DNA from: Ananas comosus
Lineage: Eukaryota > Streptophyta > Magnoliopsida > Poales > Bromeliaceae
Direction of reading: 5' to 3'
Assembly (NCBI RefSeq): GCF_001540865.1
Contig: NC_033642.1
Location: 281,450 to 345,449, forward strand
DNA length: 64,000 nt
In this document: piece after piece, positions 57,400 through 64,000 of the stretch
How the letters are laid out: every line of letters starts with the position of its first letter
How positions within the stretch are numbered: position 1 is the stretch's first letter
Made by a program: the position numbers and the translations under genes
Notes under the pieces: model-generated
What the model was told of the DNA's origin: nothing
Databases searched by the model: none
Seen by the model: only the letters and a program-made list of their open reading frames with translations

Positions 57400-58512
57400 G
57401 GGACTGGAATTCAATTCAACCATCGGGAGAGCGACAAAAGAGAAACAGGGGTGGAGAGGGGAGGAGAGAGAGAGAGAAACGTCCTTGTGTCGTCCACACG
57501 ATCCTTCTCCTCTTCGCCACGCTCCAAGAATCGATTTTTTGCCTATTTTTCTCGTTTTCAGAGGTAATCCAATGGCTTTTTACCCTTGTAACTCGCTAAT
57601 TTCGATCAAATCGCGCTTTTTTTTTGGTCAAATCATGTTTCCCCTTGATGTATGTTGCGAATCATGGTAGGGGAATTGGGGATTTTTGTTGATCTCCGCG
57701 AGATTAGAGTTTTGATGGTTGGGCTTGGATTTAGACATGGCGGAGAAGGTGAGATTCGTTTTAGGATTCGTTCTCAGCTTCTGAGATCTGGGTATTGTTT
57801 CATCCCAGATCTAGAGAGATTTAGATGAGTTTATTCAATTCTAGGAACTTTTGACCAAATCCAAGTTGTAGGAAACCGTAATTTGGGATATATTCGCATG
57901 AATCCACTCCGTCGAACTTTTTTTTGCACTCCGTCAAACTTTTTTTTGCAAAATTTATTAAAGGCTAGTAATTGTTTGTAATTTCCGATTCTTTTGAAGT
58001 ATATGTTCTCGTAATATCGTAGTTATCCGAAAAGGCGATAGTGGAGATCAGATGAACCATCGCCGTGCACTGATCGGAGAGATAATGTAGATTTTTTGGC
58101 TTAAAACATTTGATCTCTTTAGTAGGAGATATGTTTCTATTCTAATAATAGTATATGATTTAGGTGGTTTCCTTTCGTTTTTCCTGTAACTCATGCATCA
58201 TGAGTTGGGCTTGTAATGTTTCGATTTAATTGCTTCAATGCTTATGCAGCAGGTTTTAGAATTTGGGTTACTTTTGTAATCTGGATTTGATTTATCTGAG
58301 AAAAGTTGCCTTTTGCGTAATATCACTGTCGCTTATGTCGATAGCATAGTTCAGTTTCTCGCAATTTCCTTGTTCGAAGATCATCGAATGTATAGTTATT
58401 AGTTAATGCTCCGACTATTTCCCTTATTCTTGGTGAACTTTGTAGTATAAATTCTCTTTGATTATCTGCCGACTAATGTTTGTTGTTTGTCTTCGATCTC
58501 TGTACTCTCAGA
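57400..58512 (+). promoter_or_regulatory. Probable 5' UTR exon and leader intron of the 58513 gene
   Basis: A donor-like CAGAGGTAATCC at about 57558-57569 and an acceptor CTCTCAG ending at 58511, two bases before the ATG, outline a leader intron of about 950 bp. The T-rich body between them has no coding signature. This is inference from sequence only. Confidence 0.45.
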
Positions 58513-60128
58513 ATGGAGTTTTTCTTCGGTGGCTTTCTCGGCGAATCATCCGGGTTGGAGAAATCGTTTACTCATCCGGATATTCAGAAGTGCCCGTTCC
58601 TTCGAAACATCAATGAAACTACTAACTTTTCCTTCTCCTCGGCTTTTCCTGTCGCTGTAAGATTTTACCTTATGTTTCAGTAACTATATTTTCATACAGA
58701 TATAGATAAGTTTATCCTTCCCTATGTTTGGGAACTGCTCTTTCGAGGGTTATATATGTGAATTCAGATTTTACGGGTGTAGACTTTTAAATAGAAGTTG
58801 CGTTCATATAATAAGATGTTTGCTTTCGTACCATTTCTATTATCTTTCAAAGGCTCGTGGAGTGAAGGGCCCAATCTTTGAAGATGGTCCGAGTTTCGAC
58901 ACGGCATTCAGGCTTTTCCACGGGCGAGATGGAGTCGTCCCACTTTCGGGAAAATCATATATTCGTAATGAGAATGTGGAACCTGAGCACGTACCCCAAT
59001 TTAACCCGTTGGCGGCGAAAGCAGCCACCATTAGCCTTTCGGCTTTTGGAGGGCCTTTCGGATTTAATTTCTTCTCGGACAAGTGGAAGAAGCTGAACAA
59101 GAAATCATCCAAACAAGATCAGCGTTCGCAAGTAAGTTTTCCAACCATCAAATTTTTCCTATTCGTAATTTCTTTCTACCTTTATGAGTAATATTATTTT
59201 CCACATCCGAACCGGAATTAAAATGCCTGCATATGCTAATCTTGCAAATTGTGGATATATTATTCCTGCTACTCCCAGGTTTTATTAAAAATAATGAAAT
59301 CCTAAAAATATCTGTCATTTTACCCTGCCCAATATTTTAGTGGCCCTGTGTTTGTGCGCACATGCGCGTGAAATTGTGATATATGGGAAACCATTTTCTC
59401 TTCTTTTTTATTTTTCGGAGAGATATTATGTATTAAATTTCTTATCACTGTTGCTTCAACTTGTTCTTCAGAAAGGAGGAGGCGACTCATCGCACGAGGC
59501 ACTCAGCAACGAATGGCTTGAAACGGGACAATGCCCGATCGCAAAGTCCTACAGAGCAGTAAGCGGTGTCCTGCCCCTTGTCGCAAAAGCCCTACAACCC
59601 CCGCCCGGAATGAAACTCAAGTGTCCACCAGCTGTCGTCGCCGCGCGTGCCGCCCTTGCCCGTACCGCCTTCGTAAAGAACCTCCGTCCCCAGCCCTTAC
59701 CCGCAAAAGTGCTCGCTATAGGCCTCCTAGGAATGGCGGCCAACATCCCCCTCGGCGTGTGGAGGGAGCACACCGAAAAATTCTCTCCGCAGTGGTTTGC
59801 TGCTGTGCATGCTGCCGTTCCCTTCATCGCTATGCTACGGAAGTCCGTTTTAATGCCGAAGACCGCGATGGCCTTCACTATCGCTGCATCGATATTAGGG
59901 CAGACGATCGGGTCGCGGGCCGAGCGGCTGAGGCTGAAGGCCAGAGCTGCCGCGAGAACCTCCATCTGTGTTCCAGAAGCTTCCTATATAACGAAGGGCA
60001 GCGGCCACTGTGGCGATGGAGAGGTGAAAGTGTGGGATCCACTTACCATGAAGGCGGCGAACTCCGGTTATTCTGCTTCTGCTTCTGCTGCAGCTCCAAC
60101 TGCTGCTGCTGCAAATGTGTGTTTCTGA
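58513..60128 (+). CDS. Conserved plant membrane protein of unknown function, three exons
   Basis: Exons 58513-58656, 58853-59131 and 59472-60128 join in frame (FPVAARGVKG, then QRSQKGGG) to 360 codons (359 residues). I recognise the pattern as a conserved, uncharacterised land-plant family: LEKSFTHPDIQKCPFLRNI near the N terminus, RGVKGPIFEDGPSFDTAFRL, FNPLAAKAATISLSAFGGP, NEWLETGQCPIAKSYRAVSG, and GVWREHTEKFSPQWFAAVHA. Hydrophobic segments lie at about 221-238, 249-265 and 273-288, followed by a basic stretch (SRAERLRLKARAAAR). The last 40 residues are Ala/Ser-rich and probably variable. No catalytic motif seen. The ATG is the first after the leader acceptor. Confidence 0.85.
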
Positions 60129-60655
60129 TGATGTTTTAAGTGTTATTCATGCTGTGGAAGACACCTACATGTTTTGTTATCTCAGTTTATTAAGAGTAAT
60201 TCCCCTTGAATCATTAGCTTGTAATGTTGAACCAGAGGAGGTGAAAAAGTTGAATAAAGGGTAGTAAAAAACACTTACAAAATGCTACCTTTTTCCTCTT
60301 AGTATGTGATGAATTTCCATGATTGGTGATTGTTATATGTATACACTCAAAGAGACTCCCTTTTTCCTTCTTTTTTTCCTGAAAATGGGAAAATACTTTC
60401 TTTTTTTTCCCTTTAATGGATGGAATATATGTTGTGTGATGTGTGAAAGAGAGGGAAGAGTCAAAGATGCTCTTTTCTTTTGGAATATGTCAAAATTGGC
60501 TTCTTTTGGAGATTTCAAAAGAAGCCATTTAAGATGACATGAATTATGATTTGTCCTAAAAAAGAGCATATTACAATAATACATATATTATATATAACAC
60601 TTACATTATATCATCCATCACCTGTCAATCACATACCACTTTTTAATCTCTGCTA
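60129..60655. other. 3' flank and intergenic DNA
   Basis: Probable 3' UTR of the preceding gene, then T-rich and A-rich DNA. No gene seen. Confidence 0.5.
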
Positions 60656-61012
60656 CCGTTTGGTTCGGGGTTAAGAAAAAATTAGTGATTTCAGAAATAG
60701 GGTTAAGTTTAGGATTAAGGTGGGGTTAGAGTATTTTTGTGTTTAGTTAGGGGTTAGAGTTAGTTCAGGATAGTGAAAAATAGTGTTTGGTTGAAGTAAT
60801 GGGATAAGAATGATAATAGGTTATTATGAATAGAAAATAGTGTTTGGTTTGGATTTGGTGGGGCTAGGTGGGGGTTAGCTAATCCGGGATAACCAATTTG
60901 AGGTGGGGAGGTGGGGTTAGCTGGGGTTAGCTAACCCCACCTATTTTTAGAAGTGTTTGGGGATAAAATGGGGGTTAAGAGATTATTCCACCTCTTAACC
61001 CCAACCAAACGG
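60656..61012. mobile_element. MITE with CCGTTTGGTT / AACCAAACGG ends
   Basis: Left CCGTTTGGTTCGGGGTTAAG mirrors right CTTAACCCCAACCAAACGG almost exactly. The interior repeats GGGGTTAG/GTGTTTGGTT motifs. No clear target duplication, so superfamily unassigned. Confidence 0.7.
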
Positions 61013-61019
61013 AGGGAGG

Positions 61020-61610
61020 CATATTTATTTCACCAAAAATAGAGGGATAGAGATATTCTCGATTGTAAATATTTAATTTTATTATTTGATTCGCTGTAAG
61101 GTAAATTTGTCTATAATTTTGTAGTTTCAAAATACTGTAATTAACTTATTAAACTGTATAATACGCGGCAATAATGGCACAAACTAGCAATATCAAAACA
61201 GTGTAGGGACCATCCAAAGCATGTTCCCTTTTATTTATTGGGTATGGTTTTTTTTTTTTTTCAATAAATTATAACACAGGTAGGCATTAGCTGCATTCTA
61301 ATTTATTTATTATTCAATGTTGGAGGGGTTGAGAATGTTTATTTTATTAGTTGAACTTCCGATGGTTTGGTAGTACCTAACATGAAAATATTTCATATCA
61401 TATATATACAATTCATACATCACAATTTATATTAAGCAATCAGTATTAATATTTTAAAGTTAAATATAATTACATAAATATAATTTGTCATATTTAAAAT
61501 ATTGTTTATAAAATTTAGATAAAACTTTAAATACCACCTCATGTAGTGTCGTATTCAAATTAAAATTTAAAATTATATATTTAATTTTTAAAATTTAACT
61601 TATATTTTAA
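61020..61610. other. AT-rich intergenic stretch
   Basis: No gene or complete repeat seen. Confidence 0.45.
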
Positions 61611-61619
61611 TTTAAAAAG

Positions 61620-61852
61620 TTGAAAAAATAAATTTAATCCGAATAAATATCCATTCCGTCCGGATTCAACTTTCAATCCGGCCTCTTAGGCCGGATTGAA
61701 AAAAGGGATGATTGGGGCATTTCTATTCCACTCGGGAATCGGAATCGGAATGGAATTCCCGCGTACCAAACACCCACAAACGGATTCACCCATTCCGATT
61801 CCGATTCCATGGTGAAAAAGAAGTGAACCAACACGCCCTTAGTTTGATTGAC
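61620..61852. mobile_element. Tourist-like element, right part
   Basis: Carries TCCATTCCGTCCGGATTCAA and GGAATCGGAATCGGAATGG. It ends GTGAACCAACACGCCC, followed by TTA. It complements the left-end copy at 1362. Confidence 0.5.
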
Positions 61853-61859
61853 TCGTTTT

Positions 61860-62815
61860 AAATATATTATTTAAAAAATAAATAAGCTATTTTATTATTA
61901 TTATTTTTTAGCGTACGTAACGTAATCTTTTGACGATTCTAAGCATAGCCTCACATCCAAAAAGAAAGAGCATAAAAATACATAAAGTTTATCTTAACTA
62001 TCACTCATTTTGATACGATTATCTAATCTTTTAAAATTTTGATTTCACTATTTAACTTTTAATTTATTTGATTTGAGCTAGTTAATAACTCTCTAACTTT
62101 AAAATTCAAGTATGTCGTTTATACTTAACAGCTTAATTAGTACATTTTATAAAATTCGTATAGTAATAAACTTGTTAAGGTAACTAATTATCGTAAATTT
62201 TATATCGAAAGAATCATCAAATGACTTAATCAAATAAAGTGAAAAGTTGGATATTAAAACTCAATCTTTTAAAATATTAGATAACCTAATCAAAGCGGAG
62301 TACAGTTTGTTGGCTAATTATTATTAGACTTAAATAGATCCAACTTACTGCCATGTGACAATAGGTTTAAAAAACTAATAAATTGAGTTGAGTGAGACTG
62401 CGATCTATAAGAGACATAACGGTAAGAGGTCCAACAATAGATCTAAAGTTCAAGTGGGTTGAGTCAGGTCGAAGCCCGTGAGCACTATAGTTAAGCCCTT
62501 AAGTGCGATGGGTGTGTCATTTCTATTAACATGTATTTTTGGGAGAGTTGGTTAGCACTCACGATTCACACAGTTCAAATAAATTTTATATATTTTTACT
62601 AAGAGAGAGAGAGAGGATTGAGGCTAGGGATGCAAACTGGACTAATACGGAATGTAAAAGATCCCCTCCATGCTCAATTTATTGTTGGCGCGACTTAATT
62701 TTAATTTTATTATTCTCTTATTACTCCATTCAGGGTGTATCAGGATGGGAGCAAATTTTTGATAGATCAAAATGGATCAAATGAAGAAAGAGGTCTCCTA
62801 CTTACTGCTTCATTT
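61860..62815. other. AT-rich intergenic stretch
   Basis: Nothing supportable beyond a short GA run at about 62602. No gene seen. Confidence 0.45.
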
Positions 62816-62820
62816 ATTTA

Positions 62821-63050
62821 GGCTTCGTTTGGGATTGCAGGTAGATTGCGTTACGTGCGATGAGAAACGACGATGAAAAAATATTCTGTTTGTTTCCGTA
62901 CATAATATTGTGTTCCGCATATTGCGTTTAGTCGGTTACGATATATTTTCTGCGATCCCATCGGAGAACGCAGAAGCATATCTCTATATGCTTTTTCTCA
63001 ACTCCATTGCATCTAATAGCGTTAGATGCATTTCAATACCAAACTAAGCC
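62821..63050. mobile_element. Tourist-like (PIF/Harbinger) MITE with TTA duplication
   Basis: Left GGCTTCGTTTGG and right CCAAACTAAGCC are inverted with one mismatch. TTA flanks both sides (62818-62820 and 63051-63053). Inner arms are also mirrored (GATTGCG, GTTCCGCATATTGCG). 230 bp, non-coding. Confidence 0.75.
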
Positions 63051-63275
63051 TTAGTCGGTCAAAATGAATTTGGGACGAATTATATATTTTTTATATTTTT
63101 TTAATTCTCACTTAAAAATAAATCGAAACGGATACAAATGGAAGCTCCACCGATCCGAATCCATTTGCATCTCTCCTACTAGAGTTTAGGAGGGAATTTC
63201 AAAATGGCTTTTAGCCTTTTTGAGAGCTCTCCTCCAATCTTCTTATTACATTTTTACCCGCCCGCCCATATTTGT

Positions 63276-63312
63276 ACCGCCAAATTTCTGGCGCCAACCC
63301 TTCCCGCCAAAA
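63276..63312 (+). promoter_or_regulatory. Cluster of E2F-type sites
   Basis: TTTGGCGG (minus strand) occurs twice, as CCGCCAAA at about 63277 and 63305. A TGGCGCCA palindrome lies between at about 63289. They lie 140-175 bp upstream of the ATG at 63451. Consensus for plant E2F is TTTSSCGS. Confidence 0.55.
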
Positions 63313-63450
63313 AAACCCCCAAATCCCATCCCCGACCCATCATCTATAAAATCCCAAACCCTACCTCCTCCTCTTCCCCTACTTCACACACCTCTCTCTC
63401 TCTCTTAGGGTTATTCTCTCTCTCTCTCTCTCAAGAGGTGTCGTTGAGCA

Positions 63451-64000
63451 ATGGTGGTGGCGCTGGGGCCGGGGCGGTTCTACGGGAGCGGGCTCCCGCG
63501 GCCGCGCTTCTATAGCGACGTGAAGCTCGGCGGCGCCCGGGTCGACCCGCCGCGGCCCGTGATGGACCCTCTCCTCTCGTGGGCGCACGAGGCCCACTGG
63601 TCCATGGGCGGCCTCTCCTTTGTCCGCCGCCGCCTCCAGGGCCGCATCGAGGGCTCCGTCTCCAAGCTCCGCCGCCGCCTCCAACGCCGCAGCTCCCCCC
63701 GAAAGGCCCCCCAAAAATCCCTCCCCGTCCTTGATTCCGACTACGATGACTCCTCTGATTCACAAGAAGAAGTGGGAGGGGAAGTAGTGAAGGACGTTAC
63801 CTTTGATGATGATGATGAGGAGGAATCTGATGCTGATAAGAGGAGGGGCAGGAGGAAGAGGAAGCTCGGGGACGAGTTTGATCGGATCGCTGGAGCACAA
63901 GTGGCGGGTGGGATCGGGCGGAGGACGCGGAGCCGAAGAGCGGAAGTGGAGATCGGGGAGACATCGTTGGTGCCTCCGCCTTCTCCTACTTATACAGTTT
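63451..64000 (+). CDS. Conserved plant protein of unknown function, 5' part only
   Basis: Open from ATG at 63451 to the window end without a stop (183 complete codons). The start MVVALGPGRFYGSGLPRPRF, then SDVKLGGARVDPP and DPLLSWAHEAHWSMGGLSF, matches an uncharacterised conserved plant family that I recognise only by pattern. After a basic stretch (RRRLQGRIEGSVSKLRRRLQ) come an acidic segment (FDDDDEEESD) and a likely nuclear localisation signal (KRRGRRKRK), then GRRTRSRR. A nuclear role is inferred. The E2F-like sites upstream suggest cell-cycle control. The 5' UTR contains two CT runs (63391-63432). The rest of the gene lies beyond the window. Confidence 0.75.
   Translation, partial: MVVALGPGRFYGSGLPRPRFYSDVKLGGARVDPPRPVMDPLLSWAHEAHWSMGGLSFVRRRLQGRIEGSVSKLRRRLQRRSSPRKAPQKSLPVLDSDYDDSSDSQEEVGGEVVKDVTFDDDDEEESDADKRRGRRKRKLGDEFDRIAGAQVAGGIGRRTRSRRAEVEIGETSLVPPPSPTYTV

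Noticed and set aside
59531..60139. A 202-codon overlapping frame and a 138-codon antisense frame within the last exon of the 58513 gene
   Set aside because: Conserved family similarity lies only in the chosen frame; the others are Arg/Cys- or Ala-rich shadows.
1..64000. Search for tRNA, rRNA, CRISPR-like or viral sequences
   Set aside because: No cloverleaf outside the SINE, no rRNA motifs, no regularly spaced repeats with unique spacers, and no viral coding blocks recognised.

Overview
The window looks like nuclear DNA of a flowering plant. It holds AT-rich intergenic DNA, genes split into many short GT-AG exons, plant-only protein families (XTH, DUF4220/DUF594, EDR2, SYP4-type syntaxin) and many small DNA transposons. 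Codon use and exon GC suggest a monocot. A bromeliad such as pineapple is my guess from memory, not something shown here. The window has one ambiguous base (14651) and several perfect microsatellites where assembly could be uncertain.

Layout. 1-15.6 kb is repeat-rich. It holds MITEs whose ends are TA and GA/CT microsatellites, a broken xyloglucan endotransglucosylase gene (minus strand, 2630-4179) beside a copied piece of the DnaJ gene, Mutator-type elements with 9-bp target duplications, a Helitron-like element with two inverted ends, and a hAT-type element (10279-13662) with intact 8-bp duplications. The hAT element has been filled by other MITEs and by about 100 perfect copies of an 18-bp CT-rich minisatellite. 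15.6-18.1 kb carries a two-exon DUF4220/DUF594 membrane protein gene (minus). 18.4-24.1 kb is again repeats: a SINE with target duplication, a decayed LINE, a CACTA element with ATT duplication, and clustered microsatellite-armed MITEs.

24.6-60.1 kb is the gene-rich part: an 18-exon mitochondrial-type DnaJ/HSP40 (plus, 24645-30725); a convergent 22-exon EDR2-like PH-START-DUF1336 gene (minus, 31981-43562); an AT-rich repeat-bearing gap; an 8-exon trans-Golgi Qa-SNARE of the SYP4 class (plus, 50297-54741); and a three-exon conserved plant protein of unknown function (plus, 58513-60128). A further conserved plant gene starts at 63451 and runs off the end, with E2F-type sites in its promoter.

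The genes do not form an operon or obvious pathway; they are independent eukaryotic transcription units. Exon joins were worked out by hand. In every multi-exon model the introns are GT-AG and the reading frame is kept through all junctions. The nearest thing to an undescribed system is the set of MITEs with mirrored (TA)n(GA)n arms. The giant 18-bp minisatellite sits exactly on the outer edge of one of them.
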